Below, one piece after another: positions 17,428-27,462 of a DNA stretch of 64,000 bases (its first letter is position 1; each line of letters begins with the position of its first letter). The notes under the pieces were generated by a model. The model did not search any database. It saw only the letters and a list, made by a program, of their open reading frames with translations, and had not been told where the DNA came from. Both the position numbers and the translations under genes were made by a program. Origin of the DNA: Streptococcus oralis (lineage in GTDB: Bacteria; Bacillota; Bacilli; Lactobacillales; Streptococcaceae). Location: assembly GCF_001578935.1 (NCBI RefSeq), contig NZ_KQ969521.1, positions 696,553-760,552 on the forward strand. Direction: 5' to 3'.

Positions 17428-18705
17428 CTAATTAATTTTAACCGTAACATTTGCTTTTGAAACAATCTGATGCCCATGATAAATATCATAATCAATAATA
17501 GCTGAGCGTCTCGTATGGTGAATAATCCGAGCCTGAATCCGCAGAGTATCATCTATCTGCACAGCCTGCAAGAAATAAATCAACATCTGCTCAATGATGA
17601 GATTACGTCCGCTATTCACAACGAGGTCTTGGGTCATATGGTTGAGAATTTCAGCCAAGACACCATTAGCAAGGACCCCATTTTTCTCCAGCATGAAGGG
17701 CTCAACAGTAATGACGACTTCATCATGATTATAAGAGAGTTTTTGCCCGATTTGCTCTGAGAAAGTCGGCAAAGCAGAAACTTGGGAACGGCTCATCTTT
17801 TCCATGACATCTCGTCGTGTTACGACACCGAGTAAGGTTTGATTACTTCTGACAACAGGAACCATCTCAAAGTCTTCTGCAATCATTCGTTGACTGACAT
17901 TGGCAATATTGGTCGCTAAGCCTGTTACAAAGATACTACGTGTCATCACCTTGTCAATCGTCGTGCTGGGGGATTTATCTCCTGCGTCACGCATAGTAAC
18001 AACCCCAACAACCACTTGGTGTTGGTTAATGACTGGGAAACGACTACTTCTATTCTTACGGACCAAGTCTAAATAGTCTTTGACTGTATCCGTTTCTCTC
18101 AAAAAACCATACTCATGACTGGGACGATAGAGCTTTTCGACTGTCAGAATATCGGTTTTGATTTGAACATTTGAGAGGGCTTTGTTAATCATGGTCGCTA
18201 CTGTAAAAGTATCATGTTTACTTCTTAGAACTGGAATCCCTTTTTTATTAGCCAACTCAAGAACATCGTCCTGGACATGAAAACCACCCGTAACGAGGAC
18301 TGCATTTTCATTTTCCAGCGCCAAAAGTTGAATGCGAGTGCGGTCTCCTACGATCAAAAGACCGCCATCATGGAGATAGGACAGGATATTTTGCTCTGTC
18401 ATAGCCCCAATGGAGAATTTGCTAAACTCTCTCTCTAGCCCTTCCTGGCCGGCTAAAACTTCAGAGGAAGTAACTTCAGCAATTTCAGCATAGGTTAGCC
18501 GTTCAATAGCCACTTTCTTTGGCTTAACTCGTATGGTTCCACTACGCGGTCGAGTTTCAACGATGCCACGATTTTCAGCTTCTTTGATAGCTCGGTAGGC
18601 TGTTCCGTCACTAACACCTAGGTGATTGGAAATACTGCGAACACTAACTCTTTTCCCAATTGGCAACGATTCCAAATAGGACAAGATTTCCTGGTGTTTA
18701 CTCAT
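17428..18705 (-). CDS. spxR: SpxR-type regulator (HTH-DRTGG-CBS-hotdog)
   Basis: A 425-residue multidomain protein. A winged HTH lies at about 1-60 (VRSISNHLGVSDGTAYRAI), followed by a DRTGG domain, tandem CBS domains (SSRFPVINQHQVVVGVVT; FEMVPVVRSNQTLLGVVT) and a C-terminal thioesterase-like hotdog fold. In pneumococcus SpxR raises expression of pyruvate oxidase spxB and appears to read energy or acyl-CoA status through its ligand domains. It sits between a GNAT gene (8 bp overlap) and map, the same neighbours as in pneumococcus. Confidence 0.88.
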   Translation of the reverse strand: MSKHQEILSYLESLPIGKRVSVRSISNHLGVSDGTAYRAIKEAENRGIVETRPRSGTIRVKPKKVAIERLTYAEIAEVTSSEVLAGQEGLEREFSKFSIGAMTEQNILSYLHDGGLLIVGDRTRIQLLALENENAVLVTGGFHVQDDVLELANKKGIPVLRSKHDTFTVATMINKALSNVQIKTDILTVEKLYRPSHEYGFLRETDTVKDYLDLVRKNRSSRFPVINQHQVVVGVVTMRDAGDKSPSTTIDKVMTRSIFVTGLATNIANVSQRMIAEDFEMVPVVRSNQTLLGVVTRRDVMEKMSRSQVSALPTFSEQIGQKLSYNHDEVVITVEPFMLEKNGVLANGVLAEILNHMTQDLVVNSGRNLIIEQMLIYFLQAVQIDDTLRIQARIIHHTRRSAIIDYDIYHGHQIVSKANVTVKIN

Positions 18706-19239
18706 TGAATTCTCCTTTTATATATCGAAATTCAAGATAGTCCCTCATTTTTCGTGTATAGCGATCACTTCCCTTAAACTGTCGGACGATGCTAAAGCCC
18801 GATTTTAAGGCTACTTTTTGACTAGCTTGATTCTCCAGATGAGTGATGATGGATAATTGTTTTAAACCAAATTCTTCAAAGGAAAGCTGACAAAGCTTGG
18901 TAACTACTTCTGTCATATAACCTTGTGACCAAGAATCCTTTTTAAGAAATAACCAATTTCTGCTTCTTTTTTGATTTCATCAATCTTTTCAAATTTAATG
19001 GAGCCAATCATTTCCTGATTTCCTTGGAGACAAATTGCCCAAACACCTAGAGGATTCTTCATAAAATAGTTAGCAAGTGCGTACTGACTTTCTTCCAAAC
19101 TTGCTTGGCTGGGAAAAATAAACTGCAAATTCTCAGGGTTTGAAGCAATCTCGAAAAACGCTTGACTGTCACTAAAAAAGAAAGGACGCAAATACAAGCG
19201 CTCCGTTTCAAAAAAGAAAACATTGCTAATTTGGTCCAA
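18698..19239 (-). pseudogene. GNAT acetyltransferase (RimJ/RimL type), frameshifted
   Basis: The N-terminal frame (ETERLYLRPFFFSDSQAFFE) runs from 19239 to a TGA at about 18913. The C-terminal frame (MTEVVTKLCQLSFEEFGLKQ) continues to the stop at 18698-18700. Adding one A to the A5 run at 18939-18943 (minus strand) joins them as FLKKDSWSQGYMTEV, the usual acetyl-CoA-binding strand of this family (S-x-G-Y-x-T-E), giving about 180 residues. Without that base the acetyltransferase is split inside its cofactor site. Such enzymes acetylate N-terminal amines or antibiotics; the substrate here is unknown. It lies between murA (23 bp) and spxR (8 bp overlap). Confidence 0.82.
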
Positions 19240-19262
19240 ATATTCATAATCACCTCAACGGC

Positions 19263-20522
19263 TTAGTCTTCAACGAGTGTAATATCCGCTCCAAGACTAC
19301 GCAATTTTTCAATAATATCTGAGTACCCACGAAGGATAAACTCAATATTCGTAATTTCAGTCTGGCCTTGAGCCATCAAGCCAGCGATGACAAGTGCAGC
19401 ACCAGCTCGCAAATCTGTAGCCTTTACACTAGCCCCGTGTAAGTTACGACCACCGTTGTAGATAATGTGATCATTTGTAGTCGTAATATCGGCATCCATT
19501 TTTTCTAACTCAAAGACATGATTGACACGTTTCTCATAAATCGTATCAATAATAGTTCCACGACCTTGAGCAGTCAGCAATAACGGAGTTATAGGCTGTT
19601 GCAAATCGGTTGCGAACCCTGGATAGGGAGCTGTTTTGATATTAATAGCCTTCAAATCAGACTGTTCTTCAACGAAGATACTGTCTTCTGAGACCGTCAT
19701 ACGAACGCCCATTTCCTCTAGTTTGGCGATAAAGCTTTCTAAGTGTTCATAGAGAACGTTGTTAATACGAATGCCTTTTCCTACCGCTGCAGCAAGTGAA
19801 ATATAGGTTCCAGCTTCGATACGGTCTGGAATGACTTGGTGACGTGTTCCATGAAGTTTCTCGACACCATCAATAATGATGATATCGGTCCCTGCACCAC
19901 GAATATGGGCCCCCATGTTGTTCAAAAGGGTAGCAACATCGATAATTTCCGGTTCACGGGCCGCATTTTCAATGACAGTACGTCCCTTAGCTTTAACCGC
20001 AGCAATCATGGTGTTAATCGTTGCTCCAACGCTGACGGTATCCATGTATATACTTGCGCCATGAAGCCCCTTACCTTGGGCAGATAAATTCATATTATCT
20101 CCCTCATAGCTGACCTTGGCACCCATGGCTTCAAAGGCTTTTAAGTGAAGGTCAATTGGACGAGGCCCCAAATCACATCCACCAGGAAGTCCAACTGTAG
20201 CTTCACCAAAGCGACCTAAAAGACTTCCGTAGAAATAATAAGAAGCACGCAAGCTATTAATCTTGCCATAAGGCATTGGAATGTTTTGAACACCTCTAGG
20301 ATCAATCTCCAAGACATCATCATAACGCTTAACGGTCGCCCCCATAATTTCCATGATTTCGACAAGACTAGCAACGTCTGAAATATCTGGAACACAATCT
20401 AAAGTGACAATATCATCTGATAAGATAATAGCTGGAATAAGCGCTACAACACTATTTTTAGCACCACTAATGGTGATCTCACCTTGCAATGGACGTCCAC
20501 CATTGATGACAATTTTTCTCAT
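19263..20522 (-). CDS. murA: UDP-N-acetylglucosamine 1-carboxyvinyltransferase (MurA paralogue, MurZ type)
   Basis: A 419-residue EPSP-synthase-fold enzyme that transfers enolpyruvate from PEP to UDP-GlcNAc, the first committed step of peptidoglycan synthesis. Lys22 in SGAKNS and Cys116 in [16 protein letters not shown] are the catalytic residues; the Cys also predicts fosfomycin sensitivity. The length and the GNAT-spxR-map neighbours point to the second streptococcal copy, called MurZ or MurA2 in pneumococcus. It is the first gene of its operon behind an extended -10 promoter. Confidence 0.95.
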   Translation of the reverse strand: MRKIVINGGRPLQGEITISGAKNSVVALIPAIILSDDIVTLDCVPDISDVASLVEIMEIMGATVKRYDDVLEIDPRGVQNIPMPYGKINSLRASYYFYGSLLGRFGEATVGLPGGCDLGPRPIDLHLKAFEAMGAKVSYEGDNMNLSAQGKGLHGASIYMDTVSVGATINTMIAAVKAKGRTVIENAAREPEIIDVATLLNNMGAHIRGAGTDIIIIDGVEKLHGTRHQVIPDRIEAGTYISLAAAVGKGIRINNVLYEHLESFIAKLEEMGVRMTVSEDSIFVEEQSDLKAINIKTAPYPGFATDLQQPITPLLLTAQGRGTIIDTIYEKRVNHVFELEKMDADITTTNDHIIYNGGRNLHGASVKATDLRAGAALVIAGLMAQGQTEITNIEFILRGYSDIIEKLRSLGADITLVED

Positions 20523-20564
20523 GTTTTACTCTTTCAAAATTTACTAAAAAGGTCTTTTCATTCC

Positions 20565-20570
20565 ATTATA
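20565..20570 (-). promoter_or_regulatory. -10 box of the murA operon
   Basis: Minus-strand TATAAT preceded by ATGG (extended -10, TGG-TATAAT), about 43 bp upstream of the murA start. No strong -35 is seen. Confidence 0.6.
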
Positions 20571-20651
20571 CCATAATTTCCCATTTTTTCCCATTCTTCT
20601 TGATTAAATTAAATGCCTTCTCTTTTTTGGTAATTCTCAGTAATTTAGGTC

Positions 20652-20677
20652 CTATCATTTCCCTCGGGAAATGATAG
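20652..20677. repeat. Perfect 26-bp palindrome upstream of murA
   Basis: CTATCATTTCCC and its exact complement flank a two-base centre. There is no T-run next to it, so it is not a typical terminator. It lies about 80 bp upstream of the murA -10 box and could be a regulator site or the end of a lost mobile element. Confidence 0.6.
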
Positions 20678-21231
20678 TTCTATAATGAAGTTAAGCACCC
20701 AGCCTATCTAAAGATTAACAACCTAATCTCCCCTAGAGCGCATGATTTCATTTGATAATAGGCCTAAAACTGTTGGACTAATTGCCCAATACTAGGAGAG
20801 TTACTGCGGAAATTTTAACTATCCCTCACCGAATTCATCATGAACAACTAAAAATGACCAAACACGACTGACTTACTGTGTATCCTAGAAGAGAAAAGAG
20901 GTCAAAAGTAACCTATTCCCAACTTTAAATCTAATTCAAAATCCGATTATACTAGATTAAAATCAAAGTGCACTTTTATTAGAATCCTGATTGAATAATA
21001 TCATAGCCCAAGTATATCCTTGTGAATTTACCGTTTCTCATAGACATTGCTTTCTACAGGAAAGTAATGAGATATTCCTAAAAACTATAATATATATATA
21101 TATATATCTGTTAAAAATTTATATGCTTTTTGATTATAAATGAGTATTAATAAGTATCATAAAAATCCCTGAACAATGGTTCTCTCAGAAAATTTATTCT
21201 TGCTGATTAAAAGAACTTTGCTCCTTTATAC
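20678..21231. other. Long intergenic stretch without a supported gene
   Basis: About 550 bp between murA and pyk, read on both strands, show no open frame with a ribosome-binding site and no recognisable protein remnant. The left two thirds look like ordinary-composition DNA that once might have been coding; the right third is very A/T-rich and includes the (AT)9 run. A degraded insertion element is possible but not shown. Confidence 0.4.
21090..21107. repeat. (AT)9 dinucleotide tract
   Basis: Eighteen bases of uninterrupted AT repeat, the longest simple repeat seen in the window. It is likely to vary in length between isolates and lies in non-coding DNA about 180 bp beyond the pyk stop. Confidence 0.85.
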
Positions 21232-21279
21232 AAAAAAGGCCTATCCAACAAGCCGATAAGCTGATAGGATAGGCTTTTT
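21232..21279 (-). terminator. pfkA-pyk terminator
   Basis: Outer stem AAAAAGCCTATCC/GGATAGGCCTTTTT on the minus strand encloses a smaller hairpin (AGCTTATCGGCT) and ends in a T-run; it starts 9 bp after the pyk stop. Confidence 0.85.
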
Positions 21280-21287
21280 AGATTTTA

Positions 21288-22793
21288 TTAACGTACAGTA
21301 CGGATACGCATTGTGTTTGTACGAACTGCTTCGCCAACAGGTACACCTGCAACGATAACGATATCATCACCAGATTGAACAAGACCTGCTTCAACTGCTT
21401 TACGTTCAGCAATTTCAAACATATCATCAGTTGATGATGGAGCTTCTGTCAACATTGGGATAACACCCCAGTTCAACATCAATCCACGTTCAGTTAATTC
21501 GTCGAATGTCAATGCCAAGATGTCAGCATTTGGACGGTATTTAGAGATTAAACGTGCTGTATGACCAGTCTTAGTAAGTGTTACAACCAATTTGATGTCC
21601 ATTGAGTTTGTAGCATCTTTAACAGCTGAAGCCATAACTTCTGTCTTAGAGTTACGTTCGAATGAATCTGAGTTCAAACGTCCGTATTCGTTAAGAAGAG
21701 TTTGAGCGTTCTTGTCGATTGTAGCCATTGTTGTTACTGACTCAAGTGGGTATTTACCGTTTGCAGACTCACCTGAAAGCATAGTTGCGTCAGTTCCGTC
21801 GATAACAGCGTTAAATACGTCTGATACTTCTGAACGAGTTGCACGTGGTTTTTCAGTCATTGTTTCAAGCATATTCGTTGCTGTGATAACAACTTTACCT
21901 GCTGCGTTCACTTTAGTGATAATCATTTTTTGGTAAACTGGAACCATTTCGAATGGTACTTCGATACCCATGTCACCACGAGCAATCATGATACCATCAG
22001 CAGCTTCGATGATTTCATCCAAGTTGTCAATCCCTTGTTGGTTTTCAATTTTTGCGAACAATTGAACATGACCGTTACCAGTTTCTTCACAGATTGCACG
22101 AACTTCGTTAACGTCTTTTGCAGTACGAACGAATGAAATCGCGATGAAGTTGATTCCTTGCTCAAGACCAAAACGAATATCGTCGTTATCGCGTTCAGCA
22201 AGTGCTGGGAAAGGAATCTTAGTGTTAGGGATGTTTACACCTTTTTGCTTAGCGATTACACCATCATTTTCAACTTCTACTTCAAATTCACGAGTTGCAT
22301 CGTCTTTAGCAACAACGCGAAGACCCAATTTACCATCGTCAACCAATACTTGACGACCAACCTCAACGTCGTTGTAAATATCAAGACCACCTGCAACGTT
22401 CAATGCAATCACATCACGAGTTGATTTGATTCCTTGTTTAGTTGCAACACGGATTTTCTCACCAGTTTTGTATGAGTACTCTTTTGCATCTCCTTCAAAC
22501 AATTCTGTACGGATTTCAGGTCCTTTTGTATCAAGAAGGAAACCAACTTTTTGACCAGCGATTTCTTCTGCACGTTTAACCGTTGCCATACGGTCACCTT
22601 GTTCTTGGTGGTCACCGTGTGAGAAGTTGAAACGGAAAGTGTTTGCTCCAGCTTCAATCAATTTTGCAATGTTTTTAGCAGATGCTTCTACATCTAATTT
22701 TTCACCCCAGTAACCATCGTCACCGAATTTTTTACCACCACGGATTTCTACCGCAGGACCTAATGTTGCAACGATTTTAACACGTTTTTTCAT
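21288..22793 (-). CDS. pyk: Pyruvate kinase
   Basis: A 501-residue glycolytic enzyme converting PEP and ADP to pyruvate and ATP. Landmarks are TFRFNFSHGDHQ near the N-terminus, LLDTKGPEIRTE, the KIEN and IMIARGDMGIEVPFE active-site segments, and TRSEVSDVFNAVIDGTDATM. The C-terminal allosteric domain is complete. It follows pfkA by 63 bp in an operon that couples the two irreversible lower-flux control steps of glycolysis, as in other lactic streptococci. Codon use is strongly biased. Confidence 0.98.
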   Translation of the reverse strand: MKKRVKIVATLGPAVEIRGGKKFGDDGYWGEKLDVEASAKNIAKLIEAGANTFRFNFSHGDHQEQGDRMATVKRAEEIAGQKVGFLLDTKGPEIRTELFEGDAKEYSYKTGEKIRVATKQGIKSTRDVIALNVAGGLDIYNDVEVGRQVLVDDGKLGLRVVAKDDATREFEVEVENDGVIAKQKGVNIPNTKIPFPALAERDNDDIRFGLEQGINFIAISFVRTAKDVNEVRAICEETGNGHVQLFAKIENQQGIDNLDEIIEAADGIMIARGDMGIEVPFEMVPVYQKMIITKVNAAGKVVITATNMLETMTEKPRATRSEVSDVFNAVIDGTDATMLSGESANGKYPLESVTTMATIDKNAQTLLNEYGRLNSDSFERNSKTEVMASAVKDATNSMDIKLVVTLTKTGHTARLISKYRPNADILALTFDELTERGLMLNWGVIPMLTEAPSSTDDMFEIAERKAVEAGLVQSGDDIVIVAGVPVGEAVRTNTMRIRTVR

Positions 22794-22856
22794 GATTTAT
22801 GAGACTCCTTTTTATTTCTGACCACTCGGTCTTAATTGTGACTAATTTAACAAAGC

Positions 22857-23930
<1,074 letters not shown>

Positions 23931-23945
23931 CTATTTTCCGTATTT

Positions 23946-26900
23946 TTAACGATAAATCGTTTTCATAGCAATTCCCTCTAATTTTTCCTGTAGAGCAGAA
24001 TCTTTTCTTACAAAATGTTGTGTAGAAACAATCGTTTTTCCTTCCTCTTCATACCTGATAATGACAGAGATTGGGCCTTTGTATTGTTCTAGGATATTTG
24101 AAATCTCTTTATCGTATTCATGATTTTTAACTTGAATCCAGAATCGTTCCGCCACTGCTTCTTTCAAATCTTGTGCAATCATTTGCAGACGACCATCTCG
24201 AGATTGAACTTTGCCATTGATGTAGTAAAATTTCCCTTCGGATAAAATGGAAGCAAATTTTCTATATTGGTCTGAAAATACAGTTACATCCATCCGAGAC
24301 TTACTATCATGAACCTGTAGAAAGGCCATACTCTCGCCTTTCTTGGTTCGAATCACTTTAATCTTTTGAACTTCAACTAGGAGAGTGGCTTGAGCTCCCT
24401 CGGTTAGATTAGTGATTGGTGTGGTCGGATATAGGGCTTGTTTGGCAAGAGTTTGGAGAGGATGGGCACTGATACCTACCCCAATCAGTTCCTGCTCTTT
24501 GTAAAATTTCTCTGCCTCAGTGAAATCATCAGCCTCAGTCCAACTATAGTTTGTATCCGCAAAGAGACCTCCTAACTCCTCAACAAAGACAAATAAGTTT
24601 GGTAGGTTTACTAGGATTTTCTGGCGGTTCTTATCAAATTCATCAAAGAGCCCTAGTTCAACCAAAGGAGTCAAAAGCGATAGTTTCTTGTAATTCTTGG
24701 GGAGACGTGTGACGAAATCTTCAATACTTGAGAAGGGACGATTTTCGATAATCCAGTAAGAAAAATCTCTTGGCATACCCTTAATGGCTTTTAGACCAAG
24801 ATAGATTTTCTTCTGGGCAATCTTATCATGATAGGGAATGCTATTGATTGCTAAGGGAGCTACTTCAAAGCCCATCTGCAATGCATCTACAATGTAATCA
24901 CTGCTTGAATAATTCAACATGACTTGAAAGAAAATAGCAGGATAATGCGTCTTGAAATAAGCTAGCTGGAAAGCCAGTGCTGAGTAGGCATAGGCGTGGG
25001 ATCTGTTAAATCCATAGCCCGCAAACTTTTCCATCACTGCAAAAACTTGGTTGGCCTTTTCTTCTGTATGCCCCAATTTCATAGCTCCTGTGATAAAATC
25101 TTCCCTCATCAAATGCATCTCTTTAGCATTTTTCTTACCCATGGCTCGTCTGAGAATATCGGCTTTACCAAGACTGAAACCTCCAAAGCGTTGAGCTACC
25201 TGCATGACCTGCTCTTGATAGAGCATGATACCATAAGTTGATGAAAGGATGTGCTCCAAGACAGGGTCTAACACTGTCACCTTTTCTTTGCCGTGCTTCC
25301 GAGCGACAAAGTTATCAATATAATCACTAGCTCCTGGTCTGTTGAGCGAGGTTGTGGCTACTACCTCTTCAAAGACTTGCGGCTGAACTCGTTTCAAGAG
25401 TCGAATGGCGCCAGGTTGTTCAAATTGGAAAATCCCCTTGGTATTTCCAGCAGCAAAGAGGGCCAAGGTTTCTTTGTCTTCCAGATCAATCTCTTCGATT
25501 TTCAGATGAATACCCTCTGACTCAGCAAGTAATTCCTGCATTTTTTGGACAAAAGTCAGGTTACGCAGACCTAGGAAATCCATTTTTAGAAGTCCATTGG
25601 CTTCAACACCATGAGCATCATACTGAGTGATCAGCATATCCTCACCATATTTTAGAGGAATGTAGTCCGTCAAGTCTTGGTCACTCATAACGACCCCAGC
25701 GGCATGGATAGAGGTCTGACGAGGATACCCTTCAATCTTTCGAGCAATCTCAAAAGCTTTTTGATATTCAATCTTACTATTGATGACCTGCCTAAACTGT
25801 AAATTCTTTTCATAGGCTGTCGTTAGCGTATCTCGGAAACTGATTTTTTTCGTAATATTGGTTAATTCGTACTCTGGAACGCCATAGCGTTTGAAAACAT
25901 CACGAATTGCTTGTTTTGCCCCAAAGGTCGAATAAGTGACAATCTGTGCCACGTGTTGACTACCGTACCGATCACGAACATAACGAATGAACTCCGGCCT
26001 ATAAAGGTCAGGAATGTCAATATCAATATCAGGCATGGTGTAACGCTCACGATTTAAAAAGCGCTCGAAAATCAAGTTCTTTTCAACCGGATCAATCCCT
26101 GTTATGTCAAGTGAGTAGGCAACCAAGCTACCCACAGCAGAACCACGCCCCATACCCATATAGTAGCCTTGGGAACGTCCAAAACGAAGCAAATCCCAAA
26201 CTACAAGAAAATAGTCATCAAAGCCCATATCATGAATCACAGCCAACTCTTCATTCAGCCGCTCACGATAGATAGCTGAGGTTAGTCCCTTGTCACTCAA
26301 CCCTTGCTCAGCCCTCTCTCGAAGTTCTTCTACTGCTGGTCTTTCAGGATTAAAGCGAGGGAGTTTTAAACTCGGGTCGATCTGGTAGTCAACATTCTCT
26401 ATCAGACCTTGAAGATTGGCAAGCGCCTGAGAGAAGCGATTCATAAAACGTGCTTCCAAGTCTGAGGCAGGTAAAAAAATCCCCTGTTGTGAATGTACAT
26501 CCACTTCTCTCAGGCTGACATTGTCCTTGACCGCTGACAAGATTTGTAAAACCTGTAGATCTTCTTTTTCAAACGAATTGACTTGATAGAGGGGAAGAAT
26601 GGGTCTGGTAAAGACTTCTTGAGGAGTATCTGGACTGACACCGATAAAATAATCATGCCCTAAATTCAGCTGTTCGACCCCATTAAAATAGGGAACAATA
26701 ATAGCAACATCCTCGAGGTGGGGGGTAAAGTCAGACCAGTTTTTTCGTCCAGTCATTTTTAAAGTGGATAACTTCATCAACTCTTGATAACCTTTAGTGG
26801 ATAAGGCTAGAAAACGGAAAGAAATCTCCTTCTCGTCTATAATCAAGTTCATTTCTAGTCCAACTAAAGGTTGAATGCCATGCTTACGGGTCACTTCTAA

Positions 26901-27047
26901 AAAGTGATAGACTCCATAGAGATTATCCACATCCATAATAGCAAGGTGAGAATAGCCATACTCTTTAGCCGTTTGAACGTATTTTTCAATCGAGACCACA
27001 CTTTCCATAAAACTATAAACAGTCTTGGTGTCGAGCTGCGCAATCAT
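23946..27047 (-). CDS. dnaE: DNA polymerase III subunit alpha (DnaE)
   Basis: A 1033-residue replicative polymerase of the DnaE1 Gram-positive type, shorter than E. coli DnaE. An N-terminal PHP domain begins at YSFMESVVSIEKYVQTAKEY. The catalytic aspartates are in MPDIDIDIPD, and GRGSAVGSLVAYSLDIT is the conserved fingers/palm motif. Helix-hairpin-helix and OB-fold segments (VQSRDGRLQMIAQDL) close the protein. With PolC it extends primers on the lagging strand. It precedes pfkA-pyk, the streptococcal order, but has a separate promoter. Confidence 0.98.
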   Translation of the reverse strand: MIAQLDTKTVYSFMESVVSIEKYVQTAKEYGYSHLAIMDVDNLYGVYHFLEVTRKHGIQPLVGLEMNLIIDEKEISFRFLALSTKGYQELMKLSTLKMTGRKNWSDFTPHLEDVAIIVPYFNGVEQLNLGHDYFIGVSPDTPQEVFTRPILPLYQVNSFEKEDLQVLQILSAVKDNVSLREVDVHSQQGIFLPASDLEARFMNRFSQALANLQGLIENVDYQIDPSLKLPRFNPERPAVEELRERAEQGLSDKGLTSAIYRERLNEELAVIHDMGFDDYFLVVWDLLRFGRSQGYYMGMGRGSAVGSLVAYSLDITGIDPVEKNLIFERFLNRERYTMPDIDIDIPDLYRPEFIRYVRDRYGSQHVAQIVTYSTFGAKQAIRDVFKRYGVPEYELTNITKKISFRDTLTTAYEKNLQFRQVINSKIEYQKAFEIARKIEGYPRQTSIHAAGVVMSDQDLTDYIPLKYGEDMLITQYDAHGVEANGLLKMDFLGLRNLTFVQKMQELLAESEGIHLKIEEIDLEDKETLALFAAGNTKGIFQFEQPGAIRLLKRVQPQVFEEVVATTSLNRPGASDYIDNFVARKHGKEKVTVLDPVLEHILSSTYGIMLYQEQVMQVAQRFGGFSLGKADILRRAMGKKNAKEMHLMREDFITGAMKLGHTEEKANQVFAVMEKFAGYGFNRSHAYAYSALAFQLAYFKTHYPAIFFQVMLNYSSSDYIVDALQMGFEVAPLAINSIPYHDKIAQKKIYLGLKAIKGMPRDFSYWIIENRPFSSIEDFVTRLPKNYKKLSLLTPLVELGLFDEFDKNRQKILVNLPNLFVFVEELGGLFADTNYSWTEADDFTEAEKFYKEQELIGVGISAHPLQTLAKQALYPTTPITNLTEGAQATLLVEVQKIKVIRTKKGESMAFLQVHDSKSRMDVTVFSDQYRKFASILSEGKFYYINGKVQSRDGRLQMIAQDLKEAVAERFWIQVKNHEYDKEISNILEQYKGPISVIIRYEEEGKTIVSTQHFVRKDSALQEKLEGIAMKTIYR

Positions 27048-27078
27048 TTCTTCTCCTCCTTGCTTTCGTTTTACTACT

Positions 27079-27084
27079 ATTATA
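27079..27084 (-). promoter_or_regulatory. -10 box of dnaE
   Basis: Minus-strand TATAAT with TGG in front (extended -10), about 32 bp upstream of the dnaE ATG; GGAGGAG precedes the ATG. Confidence 0.6.
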
Positions 27085-27426
27085 CCATTTTAAGTTGGAT
27101 ATTGAAGCAACTCGGATGCTTTCTTTTCAACATCATCAGTTACAAACTTCTTCTCTCCTTACTGTTAAATTCTTCATTTCTCAGAGAAAAGAAACAAAAA
27201 GTTAATATTATATAATATTTTTAAATGTGAATTTAGATATATTTATACCAAACGAAGTATAATAAAGATAGGAGTTATATGCAGTTTTACATATAAAAAT
27301 CTCTAGAAAAAGGCTTACTTCTATGGTATTTATTCAGCGTTTTATAATAACTTACCAAATAGATATGCTGGTTTAAGAAATTTATTTCATTTAAGTTTAT
27401 TTATTCCATTTTTCCCTATTTTTTGA
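27085..27426. other. Divergent intergenic region dnaE / pepX
   Basis: About 340 bp of A/T-rich DNA between two divergent promoters. Another TATAAT at 27258-27263 may be an alternative start point for pepX. A five-codon reading frame after GGAG at about 27270 is too short to support. No other element is seen. Confidence 0.4.
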
Positions 27427-27432
27427 TATAAT
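27427..27432 (+). promoter_or_regulatory. -10 box of pepX
   Basis: TGA-TATAAT (extended -10) 31 bp upstream of the pepX ATG; the -35 is weak. Confidence 0.55.
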
Positions 27433-27462
27433 AAATTTAGTTTGTTTTCAAAGGAGAGAAAC

